From Allomeiothermus sp035760705 (GTDB lineage Bacteria > Deinococcota > Deinococci > Deinococcales > Thermaceae): a stretch of DNA of 64,000 nt. The notes under the pieces were generated by a model, which saw only the letters and a list, made by a program, of their open reading frames with translations, was not told the origin of the DNA and did not search any database. The stretch covers positions 11,950 to 75,949 of the forward strand of contig DASTSL010000035.1 in the NCBI GenBank assembly GCA_035760705.1, in the 5' to 3' direction. Below are positions 22,920-31,422 of this stretch, in pieces; positions within the stretch are counted from its first letter, which is position 1, and every line of letters begins with the position of its first letter. Both the position numbers and the translations under genes were made by a program.

Positions 22920-23573
22920 ATGGACTTATACCTGGATACTGCCGAGGTCAGCGAAATCCGCGAGATCGCGTCTTGGGGCGTGCTGGCCGGGGTTACCACC
23001 AACCCCAGCCTGGTCGCCAAGTCGGGGCGCAACTTCGAGGAAGTCATCCGAGAGATCAGCGAGATCGTCCGGGGGCCGGTTTCTGCCGAGGTGACCGCGC
23101 TCGAGGCCCCAGCCATGATCGCCGAGGGGCGCAAGCTGGCGGCGATTGATCCCAACGTGGTGGTCAAGCTCCCCACCATCGTGGAGGGGCTCAAAGCCTG
23201 CAAGGCGCTTTCCGCCGAGGGTATCCGGGTCAACATGACCCTGATCTTCTCCGCCAACCAGGCCCTCCTGGCGGCCACCGCCGGGGCCTGGTGCGTCTCG
23301 CCTTTCGCCGGACGCCTCGACGACATCTCCTGGGACGGCATGGACCTCGTGGCCGAGATCGCCCAGATCTTCGATATCCACGGGGTCGGCACCCGGGTGC
23401 TGGCGGCCTCGATTCGCCACCCGGTCCACGTGCTGCAAGCCGCTAAGGCCGGGGCCGACATCGCCACCATGCCGGCTAAGGTGTTCCAGCAACTGATCCA
23501 ACACCCGCTCACCGACAAAGGCTTGCAGCAATTCCTGGCCGACTGGGAAAAATCCAAGGAGAAAGCGAAGTAA
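22920..23573 (+). CDS. fsa: Fructose-6-phosphate aldolase / transaldolase-like protein
   Basis: The 217-residue protein is the short transaldolase (TalC/FSA) type, with MDLYLDTAEVSEIREI at the start, GVTTNPSLVAK, the Schiff-base lysine in VVKLPTI (about residue 83), NMTLIFSANQA and SPFAGRLDD. Enzymes of this group either transfer dihydroxyacetone units in the pentose phosphate pathway or cleave fructose-6-phosphate, and sequence does not separate the two well. GGAG precedes the ATG. rho begins 3 bp after the stop, so the two form an operon. Confidence 0.92.
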   Translation: MDLYLDTAEVSEIREIASWGVLAGVTTNPSLVAKSGRNFEEVIREISEIVRGPVSAEVTALEAPAMIAEGRKLAAIDPNVVVKLPTIVEGLKACKALSAEGIRVNMTLIFSANQALLAATAGAWCVSPFAGRLDDISWDGMDLVAEIAQIFDIHGVGTRVLAASIRHPVHVLQAAKAGADIATMPAKVFQQLIQHPLTDKGLQQFLADWEKSKEKAK

Positions 23574-23575
23574 CC

Positions 23576-24868
23576 ATGAGAACCGCGCGCGGCAAGAAGG
23601 CCGCTACCGAACCCACCCCCCTCTCTTACCAGGAACTCTCCGCCAAGATCCTGCCCGAGCTGCACCTCATCGCGGCCCAACAGGGCATCGAGGACTACAA
23701 GAAGATGGGCAAGGACGACCTGGTGATGGCCCTGTTGCAACAGGAGGCCACCGGGGAGGGCCTCCGGCTCGCCAAGGGTTATCTCGAGATCAGCTCGGAC
23801 GGCTACGGCTTCTTGCAGGAAAACCTCTATAACCTCGAGACCCGCTCGGTCATCGTCTCGGCGGGGCTGATCAAACAGCACCAGCTCCGCACCGGCGACT
23901 ACGTAGTGGGCAAAGCCCGCCCCCCCCGCGACAACGAGCGCTACGGCACCCTGATCCGGGTAGAGGCGGTCAACAACCTAGACCCCGAGGCCGCCGCCCG
24001 GCGCCCCAAGTTCGACGAGCTGATCCCCCAGTTCCCCGACCGGCAACTTCGGCTCGAGACCGTGGGCGAGGAGATGTCCACCCGGGTCATCGATCTGCTC
24101 TCGCCGATCGGGCGGGGTCAGCGCGGCCTGATCGTGGCCCCGCCCAAGGCCGGCAAGACCACCCTGCTCAAGAAGATCGCCAAGGCCATCCTCAAAAACG
24201 AGCCCGACGTCAAGGTGATCGTGCTCCTCATCGACGAGCGCCCCGAGGAGGTCACCGACTTCCGCGAGAGCGTGGAGGGGGCCGAGGTCATCGCCAGCAC
24301 CTTCGACGAGCCCCCCCAGAACCACATCCGGGTGGCTGAATTCGTGCACGAACGCTCCCGCCGCATCGTGGAGGAGGGTGGGCACGTGGTGATCCTGCTG
24401 GACAGCATCACCCGTTTGGCGCGTGCAAATAACCTGGTCACGCCGCCTACCGGGCGTACACTATCGGGTGGCTTGGACTCGGCGGCCCTGCACTTCCCCA
24501 AACGCTTCTTGGGGGCGGCCCGCAACATCCGCGGGGGGGGCTCGCTGACCATCCTGGCTACTGCCCTGGTCGAGACTGGCAGCCGCATGGACGACGTGAT
24601 CTTCGAGGAGTTCAAGGGGACCGGCAACATGGAGCTTCAGCTCAACCGCCGTCTCGAGGAGCGCCGCATCTTCCCGGCCATCGACATCTCCAAGTCCTCC
24701 ACCCGCCGCGAAGAACTCCTCTTGGGCGAGGAAGTGCTGCAAAAGGTCTGGCTGCTGCGCAAGGTGCTGGCTGACATGGACCCCGCCGAAGCGATGGAGA
24801 TGCTGCTTTCTCGCCTCTCCCGCACCAAGAGCAATAAGGAGTTCCTTGCAACTCTGGCCGGAAAGTAG
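23576..24868 (+). CDS. rho: Transcription termination factor Rho
   Basis: The 430-residue hexameric RNA helicase has a Rho_N region, an RNA-binding cold-shock-like domain (YGFLQENLYNLET) and a RecA-like motor with Walker A APPKAGKTTLLKK, Walker B VVILLDSITRLARANN and the Q/R-loop region GRTLSGGLDSAAL. Rho ends untranslated transcripts. It is co-transcribed with the transaldolase-like gene, and the promoter of the next gene sits on its last codons. Confidence 0.97.
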   Translation: MRTARGKKAATEPTPLSYQELSAKILPELHLIAAQQGIEDYKKMGKDDLVMALLQQEATGEGLRLAKGYLEISSDGYGFLQENLYNLETRSVIVSAGLIKQHQLRTGDYVVGKARPPRDNERYGTLIRVEAVNNLDPEAAARRPKFDELIPQFPDRQLRLETVGEEMSTRVIDLLSPIGRGQRGLIVAPPKAGKTTLLKKIAKAILKNEPDVKVIVLLIDERPEEVTDFRESVEGAEVIASTFDEPPQNHIRVAEFVHERSRRIVEEGGHVVILLDSITRLARANNLVTPPTGRTLSGGLDSAALHFPKRFLGAARNIRGGGSLTILATALVETGSRMDDVIFEEFKGTGNMELQLNRRLEERRIFPAIDISKSSTRREELLLGEEVLQKVWLLRKVLADMDPAEAMEMLLSRLSRTKSNKEFLATLAGK

Positions 24869-24875
24869 TTATACT
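24846..24875 (+). promoter_or_regulatory. Promoter of the LysM-M23 peptidase gene
   Basis: TTGCAA (24846-24851) and TATACT (24870-24875) with an 18-bp spacer overlap the last codons of rho, giving the next gene its own strong start. Confidence 0.65.
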
Positions 24876-24894
24876 CTCGCAGGGTAGCCCAAAG

Positions 24895-24913
24895 GCTAGC
24901 TTGCCAAGCTAGC
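24895..24913 (+). promoter_or_regulatory. Palindrome in the leader of the M23 gene
   Basis: GCTAGCTTG-C-CAAGCTAGC is a perfect 9-bp inverted repeat about 20 nt downstream of the -10 element and just before the ribosome-binding site. It could be an operator or an mRNA hairpin. Confidence 0.4.
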
Positions 24914-24939
24914 TAACACCACTCCCGGAGGACTCGACT

Positions 24940-26202
24940 TTGCCTACCAACGAATGGTGGAGACTTGCGTTTGCTGGAGCTCTGCTCAACCTTCCTCTGG
25001 CCACGCTGGACATCACGAAAGAGTTGGCTCCCTCGAACGAGGTTGTCTTGGACGCACCCGCCAAAAAAGGTTGGGTGCTTTATACGGTCAAATCGGGGGA
25101 CACCCTGAGCGCCATCGCCAGCCGGTACGCGGTGGACCCTCGGGCCATCCTGTGGTCCACTGGGCTCACCAGCCCCGATCTCAAGCCGGGGCAGACCCTA
25201 CGCATCCCGATCACCGAGCAGGTCGAGCGCGAGGTGCGCCTTCCGCCGGGGGTACGCGAGTACGTGGTGCAAAGCGGGGACACCCTGCAAACCGTGGCCC
25301 GGCGTTTCGGGGTGACTGAGCTGGACCTGGTCTCAGCCAACCCCAGCCTCTCCAGCCTTGACCGGCTGGCCGAGGGCAGCGTCATCTACATCCCCACCCA
25401 GACCAAGGGTCTGCTGGTGGAGATGGGCAAGGGGCAAAACCTCACCGACTTGGCCGAGCGCTTCGGGGTGCCGGTGCTGACCATCGCCAAGGTCAACGGG
25501 GTCAAAGACCCACTCGAGCTTCGCGCGGGGGATCTGGTGCTCCTGCCGGGCATCCAGGCCCGCACCACCTACGACCGACTCCTGGCCGTGCGCGAGGAGG
25601 AGCGCCGCCAGCGCGAGGAGGAACAGCGCCGGCTGGCCGAGGAGCGCCGCAAGCAGGAGGAGGCCCGCCGTTTGGCCGAACAGCAGCGCCTGGCCGAGCA
25701 GCGGCGGCAGCAACTGGCCCAGGCCCGGGTGCAACGTCAGCGGCAGCAACAGGCCGCGGTGGCCCAGCGCTCTCAGGCGGCGAAATCGCCCACGGTACGC
25801 CGGGTCAACTACGAGGCCGCCGCCAGCGGCTTCCAGTGGCCGCTGGGCAATTTCGTCATCACCACCTATTACGGCTCGAGGGGGGCCTATCAGCGCTTCC
25901 ACACCGGCGTGGACCTGGCCGCCCCGATGGGCACCCCCATCTATGCCGCCAAAGAGGGTCAGATCGAGACCGCCGGGTGGAGCAGTTGGGGATATGGACT
26001 CCACGTGATCATCGATCACGGCTCGGGGGTGGAAACCCTCTACGGACACATGTCCCGCATCGCGGTACAGCCCGGCCAGTTCGTCGAGCGCGGCCAGCTC
26101 ATCGGCTACGTGGGCTCCACCGGCTGGTCTACCGGTCCTCACTGCCACTTCGAGGTCCGAGTGGGCGGGGGAACTCGCAACCCCCTGGCTTACCTCCCCT
26201 GA
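24940..26202 (+). CDS. LysM-containing M23 peptidoglycan endopeptidase
   Basis: The 420-residue protein starts at TTG 24940 behind CGGAGGA. It has a short hydrophobic N-terminus and LysM domains at about 48-90 (YTVKSGDTLSAIA) and 106-150 (YVVQSGDTLQTVA), with a third degenerate one at 160-205. A highly charged Arg/Glu/Gln-rich coiled coil covers about 215-275. The C-terminal M23 domain has HTGVDLAAP, the YGHMS metal region and GPHCHFEVR. Secreted proteins of this plan cut or activate cutting of peptidoglycan during division (NlpD/EnvC type). The signal sequence is weak. A terminator follows directly. Confidence 0.92.
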   Translation: MPTNEWWRLAFAGALLNLPLATLDITKELAPSNEVVLDAPAKKGWVLYTVKSGDTLSAIASRYAVDPRAILWSTGLTSPDLKPGQTLRIPITEQVEREVRLPPGVREYVVQSGDTLQTVARRFGVTELDLVSANPSLSSLDRLAEGSVIYIPTQTKGLLVEMGKGQNLTDLAERFGVPVLTIAKVNGVKDPLELRAGDLVLLPGIQARTTYDRLLAVREEERRQREEEQRRLAEERRKQEEARRLAEQQRLAEQRRQQLAQARVQRQRQQQAAVAQRSQAAKSPTVRRVNYEAAASGFQWPLGNFVITTYYGSRGAYQRFHTGVDLAAPMGTPIYAAKEGQIETAGWSSWGYGLHVIIDHGSGVETLYGHMSRIAVQPGQFVERGQLIGYVGSTGWSTGPHCHFEVRVGGGTRNPLAYLP

Positions 26203-26223
26203 TTTTTCCTGCACTCCATACTG

Positions 26224-26249
26224 CGCGCCCCTGTGGGGCGCGGTTTTTT
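26224..26249 (+). terminator. Intrinsic terminator of the M23 gene
   Basis: The perfect stem CGCGCCCC / GGGGCGCG (26224-26231, 26235-26242) with a 3-base loop is followed by TTTTTT. It touches the 3' end of the convergent membrane-protein gene. Confidence 0.85.
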
Positions 26250-26748
26250 AGGGGGTCTGACCGTGCGGCTCGGCCTCGAGCCACAGCTCGAGCACCGCGT
26301 AGGCCGACCCCAACAGCAAGACCCCCAGCGAGGCCGGGACCGCCAGCCCCACCCCGGCGAAGATCTGCTGGAAGTGGGACAACGGCGAGAGGTAAAGCGC
26401 CACCGGGAGCGCTCCCAAGCTGGTAGCGAGCAGCAGCCCCAAGGCCAGCCGGGGCCCTTCCTGCAGGGCTATCATCATCGCCAGGACGCTCAGCATGATC
26501 ACCGTCCACATGGCCAGCACCAAGACCCCGTGGGCGGCGGCCAGGTAGGGGTTCTTGGGGATCGCCGCCACCACCACCGCCCCCAAAAGCCAGGTCGAGA
26601 AGCTGGGGACGTAGCCGAAGCCCAGCCCTATCAAAGAAAGCTGCCGCCGCACCGCTGCCCCGGTCAGCCGGTGGGGCAGCCGGTAAAGTGACAGCAGCAG
26701 CAGGATGCTCACCGGCGCCTGCAACCACAACCACTCGCCCGTGAACAT
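26248..26748 (-). CDS. Multi-pass membrane protein of unknown function
   Basis: A 166-residue, very hydrophobic protein with about five membrane spans and short polar loops. It begins MFTGEWLWLQAP and contains the aromatic-rich segment GFGYVPSFSTWLLGAV. I do not recognise a family. It is convergent with the M23 gene and divergent from pdxS. It lacks a visible ribosome-binding site. Confidence 0.65.
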   Translation of the reverse strand: MFTGEWLWLQAPVSILLLLSLYRLPHRLTGAAVRRQLSLIGLGFGYVPSFSTWLLGAVVVAAIPKNPYLAAAHGVLVLAMWTVIMLSVLAMMIALQEGPRLALGLLLATSLGALPVALYLSPLSHFQQIFAGVGLAVPASLGVLLLGSAYAVLELWLEAEPHGQTP

Positions 26749-26867
26749 GCCTGTAGTGTGGGGGCCAACCGGGCTTGGGGTTGTTGACTACCACAAATCG
26801 TGGGCATTGTCGCCTCGAGCCGTGCTTTTAGCCCTGCTGGGTGATAGATTAGAGCACGGAGGAAGTG

Positions 26868-27779
26868 ATGGAGAAAGGCACCCTACGTGTAAAGACCGGC
26901 TTCGCCGAGATGTTCAAGGGCGGAGTGATCATGGACGTGATGAACCCCGACCAAGCCCGCATCGCTGAGGACGCTGGGGCCACCGCAGTGATGGCCCTCG
27001 AGCGCATCCCCGCCGATATCCGGGCCCAAGGCGGGGTAGCCCGGATGTCCGACCCGGAGATGATTGAGAAGATCAAGGAGGCGGTCTCTATTCCCGTGAT
27101 GGCCAAGGTGCGCATCGGGCACATCGTGGAGGCGCAGATCCTCGAGGCCATCGGGGTGGACTTTATCGACGAATCCGAGGTGCTGACCCCCGCCGACGAG
27201 GCCTACCACATCAACAAATGGGACTTTAAGGTGCCCTTCGTCTGTGGGGCCACCAACATCGGCGAGGCCCTGCGCCGGATCGGCGAGGGGGCTTCGATGA
27301 TCCGCACCAAAGGCGAGGCCGGGACCGGCAACGTGGTGGAGGCCGTGCGCCACGCTCGCAGCGTGCTCGGGGCCATCCGCCAGATCCAGGCCATGCCCCG
27401 CGAAGAACTGATGACCTTCGCCAAGGAGAACGGGGCTCCCTATGACCTCGTGGTGTGGGTCCACGAGAACGGCAAGCTGCCGGTGGTGAACTTCGCCGCC
27501 GGGGGGGTGGCCACCCCCGCCGACGCCGCCCTGATGATGCAGCTTGGGATGGACGGGGTGTTTGTGGGCTCGGGCATCTTCAAGTCGGGGGCCAGCCTCT
27601 CCGAGGCCGAGAAGCCCAAAGCCTGGTTCCGCCGGGCCAACGCCATCGTCAAGGCGGTCACCCACTACAACGATCCCGCCGTGCTGGCCGAGGTCTCTCG
27701 CGGTTTGGGCGAGGCCATGGTGGGCATCAACCTGGATTATCTGGCCGAAGAAGAAAGGCTCGCCAAGCGCGGGTGGTAG
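26868..27779 (+). CDS. pdxS: Pyridoxal 5'-phosphate synthase, lyase subunit PdxS
   Basis: The 303-residue (beta/alpha)8 protein has the PdxS hallmarks KTGFAEMFKGGVIMDV, MALERIPADIR, PVMAKVRIGH (with a catalytic lysine), GEAGTGNVVEAVRH and VNFAAGGVATPADAAL. It makes PLP from ribose-5-phosphate, glyceraldehyde-3-phosphate and ammonia supplied by PdxT. ATG 26868, with GGAGG just upstream, is preferred over the GTG one codon earlier. pdxT lies 235 bp downstream. Confidence 0.97.
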   Translation: MEKGTLRVKTGFAEMFKGGVIMDVMNPDQARIAEDAGATAVMALERIPADIRAQGGVARMSDPEMIEKIKEAVSIPVMAKVRIGHIVEAQILEAIGVDFIDESEVLTPADEAYHINKWDFKVPFVCGATNIGEALRRIGEGASMIRTKGEAGTGNVVEAVRHARSVLGAIRQIQAMPREELMTFAKENGAPYDLVVWVHENGKLPVVNFAAGGVATPADAALMMQLGMDGVFVGSGIFKSGASLSEAEKPKAWFRRANAIVKAVTHYNDPAVLAEVSRGLGEAMVGINLDYLAEEERLAKRGW

Positions 27780-28014
27780 AGCAAGGGCTTAGAGGGCAGC
27801 GCCGAGGGGTCAGGGAGATCAATCCCTGACCCTAAAGCTTTGAGCCGCCTCGCTCTCAGCTATCAGCACTACCAGGGCCATTGGCGATTGCCGCCTAGGG
27901 CTGGTTTGCCTCTTGATCGGCCCACCTTAAAGATTGCTATTGGCGGTTTTCGGAGCGGGCCTTTTGTCAACCTGACCCTTGACTCCAGACCCTAGACCCT
28001 AGACGATATTGGGC

Positions 28015-28587
28015 GTGAAGATCGGGGTTCTCGCCCTTCAGGGCGATTTTCGTGAGCATAAACTGATGCTGCAAAACCTGGGGGTGGAAGCCCCTGAGGT
28101 GCGCAAGAAGGAACATCTCGAGGGCCTTTCCGGCCTCATCGTGCCGGGTGGGGAATCCACCACCATCGGCAAGCTGGCCCGTGAGTACGGCATTGACGAA
28201 GCCGTGCGTAGCCGGGTCGAAGCGGGGAGCCTGGCAGTGTGGGGAACCTGCGCCGGGGCCATCTGGCTGGCCAAGGAGATTATCGGTTACCCCGAGCAGC
28301 CCCGGGCCGGTCTGCTCGATATCGCCATCCACCGCAACGCCTTCGGGCGGCAGGTGGACTCCTTCGAGGAACCGCTCGAGATCAAAGGCTTCGAGGCTCC
28401 CTTCCACGCGGTCTTTATCCGCGCCCCGGTGATCGAGAAGGTGGGTCCGGGGGTCGATGTGCTGGCGCGGGAGAAGGATCAGGTGGTGCTGGTGCGCAGC
28501 GGAAAGCTGATGGCCTCGAGCTTCCACCCCGAACTCACCGGGGATAGCCGGCTGCATCAACTTTTCGTGGAGATGTCTAAAGAATAA
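28015..28587 (+). CDS. pdxT: Pyridoxal 5'-phosphate synthase, glutaminase subunit PdxT
   Basis: The 190-residue class I glutamine amidotransferase has the oxyanion/glycine motif VPGGESTTIG, the nucleophile Cys in GTCAGAIWLAKE and the His-Glu pair in SSFHPELTGD. It supplies ammonia to PdxS. The start is uncertain: GTG 28015 gives VKIGVLALQGDF, the usual family start, and TTG 28009 is two codons earlier. No ribosome-binding site is clear. The spacer to pdxS (27780-28014) holds short repeats of CTGACCCT and GACCCTAGA and no gene. Confidence 0.94.
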   Translation: MKIGVLALQGDFREHKLMLQNLGVEAPEVRKKEHLEGLSGLIVPGGESTTIGKLAREYGIDEAVRSRVEAGSLAVWGTCAGAIWLAKEIIGYPEQPRAGLLDIAIHRNAFGRQVDSFEEPLEIKGFEAPFHAVFIRAPVIEKVGPGVDVLAREKDQVVLVRSGKLMASSFHPELTGDSRLHQLFVEMSKE

Positions 28588-28592
28588 ATCCT

Positions 28593-28624
28593 TCACGAGC
28601 AGAATTTATCGTGGCTAATTTCAC
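28593..28624 (-). repeat. Polar intergenic element, copy 2
   Basis: Read on the minus strand it is GTGA-N6-CCAC (one mismatch), a 14-bp linker GATAAATTCTGCTC and GTGA. It begins 6 bp after the pdxT stop codon, between two plus-strand genes. Confidence 0.7.
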
Positions 28625-28811
28625 ATAAAGCCCACGCTGATCTTAACGAGGAAATGGTGTTTGCGTAGGAGCGCTCCGGGGGCTCTCGGCGTGGTGCAAC
28701 ACTAACACCCCTCAGCCTGTCATCGGCCTTCCGAGCGCTGGGGGCCTTCGTCCTTTGGTACAAGGAAACCCGGGTCACTCGAGGTCAAACTACAGCTCGG
28801 AGGTGAACGTG

Positions 28812-29234
28812 ATGTTCAAACGCTTGATTCCAGTTATCGTCAGCACCGTGTTTGTTTCGGCCATCGCCTTTGCGCAAAACGTCCAGGTAGACGCTTACTT
28901 GGGCGGGGGCCAGCTCCAGGCGGGTGGGGCTTTCGGCTACAAGGTTTACGACCTCGGCCAGGACCTGGGGATTGCCGAACTCCCGCTCTACGCCCGGGTG
29001 GGCGCCGCGATGGGGGCGGCCCAGAGCCGCTTCACCCTGGGGGTGGACGCGCAATCCCCCCAGGTGGTGGGCCTCTGGCGCTTCGACGCGGGCGCCGGGG
29101 TGGAGTTTACCACCCACAACTCGGCCTTCGCGCCTTACCTCAGGCTGGGGACTCAGTTTTGGGTGTTCTTCGGGGATCTGGACTTCTCGACCCAGACGAC
29201 CACCTACCGAGCAGGGCTGCGCCTCGACTTCTGA
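28812..29234 (+). CDS. Small secreted beta-barrel-like protein
   Basis: The 140-residue product has a clear signal peptide (KRLIPVIVSTVFVSAIAFA, cut before QNV). The mature part alternates polar and hydrophobic residues with many Gly and aromatics and ends in YRAGLRLDF, a terminal Phe typical of outer-membrane beta barrels. I infer a small outer-membrane or periplasmic barrel protein without a known role. CGGAGGTGA precedes the ATG. A strong hairpin follows the gene. Confidence 0.75.
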   Translation: MFKRLIPVIVSTVFVSAIAFAQNVQVDAYLGGGQLQAGGAFGYKVYDLGQDLGIAELPLYARVGAAMGAAQSRFTLGVDAQSPQVVGLWRFDAGAGVEFTTHNSAFAPYLRLGTQFWVFFGDLDFSTQTTTYRAGLRLDF

Positions 29235-29258
29235 GTCGGGGGTAGTTCGATAACCTCG

Positions 29259-29281
29259 AGCGCGCCCGATTCGGGCGCGCT
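29259..29281. terminator. Bidirectional hairpin between convergent genes
   Basis: AGCGCGCCCG / CGGGCGCGCT form a 10-bp perfect stem between the convergent barrel-protein gene and asnS. The T-run is weak on either side, so it is probably a shared terminator of moderate strength. Confidence 0.6.
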
Positions 29282-29300
29282 GCTTTCATGCTTAAGGCGG

Positions 29301-30626
29301 CTAGGGCCGCATCCGGGTGTACATGCGGGGGAAGGGGATGGCCTCGCGGATGTGCTCGATGCCGCAGATCCAGCGCACCGTGCGCTCGAGGCCGATCCCG
29401 AAGCCTGAGTGGGGCACCGTGCCAAAAAAGCGCAGGTCCAGGTACCAGTCGAAGACCTCCTCGGGCAGTTGGTGTTCCCGAATCTTTTGCAAGAGGAGTT
29501 CGGGGTCGTGGATGCGTTGGCTCCCACCGATGATCTCCCCCACGCCCTCGGGGGCCAGCATGTCCGCACCCAGGATCAGACGGGGGTCTTCGGGGTCGGG
29601 CTCCATGTAGAAAGCTTTGATGGCGGCGGGGAACTTCTCCACGAAGATCGGGCGGTCGAACTGGCTGGTCAGGGCGGCCTCGTGGGGGGCACCGAAGTCG
29701 TCGCCCCACTGCAGGGGCTGTAGCTCGAGTTCGGGTCGCTCCCGGGCGATCTCGTTCACCATCTCTACGGCCTGGGTGTAGTGGATGCGTGGGTAATTCC
29801 CCTGGGCGGTGGTTTGCAAGAGCGTGGTGTCCCGCTCGAGCAGCTCTAACTCGCGCTTCTTCTCCTCCAGGACCCGGCCCACCAGGTAGGCCACCAGATC
29901 TTCTTGGAGCTGCATATTCTCCTCGTGGGTCATGAAGGCTACCTCCGGCTCGATCATCCAGAACTCAAGCAGGTGACGGCGGGTCTTGCTCCGCTCAGCG
30001 CGGAAGGTCGGTCCGAAGGTATAGACCTTGCCGAAGGCCATCGCCCCGGCCTCGGCGTAGAGCTGACCCGACTGCGCAAGATAGGCCTTCTCCCCGTCGA
30101 ACAGGTCCACCTCGAAGAGGTCGGTGGTGCCCTCCACCGCGTTGGGGGTGAGGATCGGGGTGTCCATCCGGATAAAGCCGCGCTCACCGAAGAAGTCGTG
30201 GATGGCCCGCTCGATCTCGTCACGCACCCGGAGCACCGCCCAGGCCCGGCGGTGGCGCAAGTAAAGATGGCGGTGGTCCATCAAAAAGTCCACCCCGTGC
30301 TCTTTGGGGGTGATGGGGTACTCTTTGCTCGGCAGGCTGATGACCTCCAGGCTCCGTACCCCCAGCTCGTAGCCGCCGGGGGCGCGGGAATCGGCCTTGA
30401 CTATTCCCGTCACCTCGAGGGCCGCCTCCTGCGGTAGGTGGTCGGCCTGCTCGAACTGTTCGTCGGGAAGTTCCCCTTTGAACACGGTCGCCTGGAGGAA
30501 GCCGGTGCCGTCGCGCAGGGTGAGAAAATGGATCTTGCCTTTGCTGCGGCGGCCCATGACCCAGCCCCGGATCAGGATTTCCTGGCCTTCGTACTTGCTG
30601 ATCTCCTCGATAAAAACCCGTCGCAT
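29301..30626 (-). CDS. asnS: Asparaginyl-tRNA synthetase
   Basis: The 441-residue class IIb enzyme has an N-terminal OB-fold anticodon domain (ILIRGWVMGRRSKGK) and a catalytic domain. Visible motifs are motif 2 (FGPTFRAERSKTRRHLLEFWMIE) and motif 3 (SGFGIGLERTVRWI). It charges tRNA-Asn directly, so asparagine incorporation need not depend wholly on the transamidation route. aspS is 5 kb away on the same strand. Confidence 0.95.
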   Translation of the reverse strand: MRRVFIEEISKYEGQEILIRGWVMGRRSKGKIHFLTLRDGTGFLQATVFKGELPDEQFEQADHLPQEAALEVTGIVKADSRAPGGYELGVRSLEVISLPSKEYPITPKEHGVDFLMDHRHLYLRHRRAWAVLRVRDEIERAIHDFFGERGFIRMDTPILTPNAVEGTTDLFEVDLFDGEKAYLAQSGQLYAEAGAMAFGKVYTFGPTFRAERSKTRRHLLEFWMIEPEVAFMTHEENMQLQEDLVAYLVGRVLEEKKRELELLERDTTLLQTTAQGNYPRIHYTQAVEMVNEIARERPELELQPLQWGDDFGAPHEAALTSQFDRPIFVEKFPAAIKAFYMEPDPEDPRLILGADMLAPEGVGEIIGGSQRIHDPELLLQKIREHQLPEEVFDWYLDLRFFGTVPHSGFGIGLERTVRWICGIEHIREAIPFPRMYTRMRP

Positions 30627-30638
30627 ACCTTCAAGAGT

Positions 30639-31205
30639 CTATCGCATCCCCTGGGCAACCTCCGACCTCTGCCAGCGGTAAAGGTAAAACTGGAGGGTCA
30701 AGAGGTAAAGGCTCAGGCCTAGCACGGCGACCTCGAGCCCCCTCCCCCCAAGATCGCCCCGGCATTCGCAGCCAGCATCCCGGCAAACCCGGCCTGCACC
30801 GTGGCCCGGCGCAACACGTCAGCCAGGTACTCGTCCCAGATCGAGGGGGTTCCCGGCAAGAGTTCGATCACCAAGGCGACTACCCCGACCAAAACCAGCG
30901 GATGCCCGTGCCCGCTCAGGTAGAGAAAGGCCAGCGCCCCGGCTACGAGCGTGAGCAGGCTACGCCGAGAGGGCAGCGGACTGATCCGATTCTCGATCTT
31001 GACCCCCCCCGATTTGTACCGAGGAGTTATGAGGCTCTTTCGAGGTGACATAAGTAAGCAGGCTCGAGGCGATGAGCAAGATCACCACCATCGTCCAGGC
31101 CACGAAGAGGGCGGTCGTGTAACCGCCGTACTGCCAAACGATGAGCGCGATTATCAGGATGAGGGGAAACTCCAGGTTGATCCCAAACCTGGGCTTATCG
31201 GACAC
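30639..31205 (-). pseudogene. Multi-pass membrane protein interrupted by two G-tract frameshifts
   Basis: Three consecutive frames encode what reads as one four- to six-span membrane protein. Frame one covers 31205 to about 31010 (two helices, ending near SSVQIGG). Frame two runs from there to about 30745 (VKIENRISPL onward, two or three helices). The reading then returns to the first frame for a last helix (LEVAVLGLSLYLL) and stops at 30639. The switches coincide with a run of eight Gs (31003-31010) and a G6-A-G5 run near 30750, and the two shifts compensate each other. It may be a pseudogene, a phase-variable gene or sequencing error. It overlaps the Xre regulator gene by 11 bp, in the same operon. 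Confidence 0.6.
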
Positions 31206-31422
31206 GCTGCACCTCCGACTTCGAAGTGGGGGATTCGTCTTCGAAGATGTCTTCGATGGTCAGCCCGAACACCCGGGCGATTTTGAACGCCAGGGGCAGG
31301 CTGGGGTCATACTTCCCGGTCTCGATGGTGTTGACGGTTTGGCGGGAAACGTCTAAGCGTTCCGCCAGGTCGGCCTGGCTCCAGCCGCGCTCGGCCCGTA
31401 GAACCCGCAGATGGTTTTTCAT
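31195..31422 (-). CDS. Small Xre/Cro-CI family transcriptional regulator
   Basis: A 75-residue protein that is almost entirely a helix-turn-helix domain: NHLRVLRAERGWSQADLAE, then LDVSRQTVNTIETGKYDPSL. These stand-alone regulators are commonly paired with small membrane proteins in one operon. Here it is flanked on both sides by membrane-protein genes, overlapping the upstream one by 4 bp and the downstream one by 11 bp. Two identical-core palindromes at 31854-31916, upstream of the operon, are its likely operators, which suggests autoregulation. Confidence 0.88.
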   Translation of the reverse strand: MKNHLRVLRAERGWSQADLAERLDVSRQTVNTIETGKYDPSLPLAFKIARVFGLTIEDIFEDESPTSKSEVQRVR

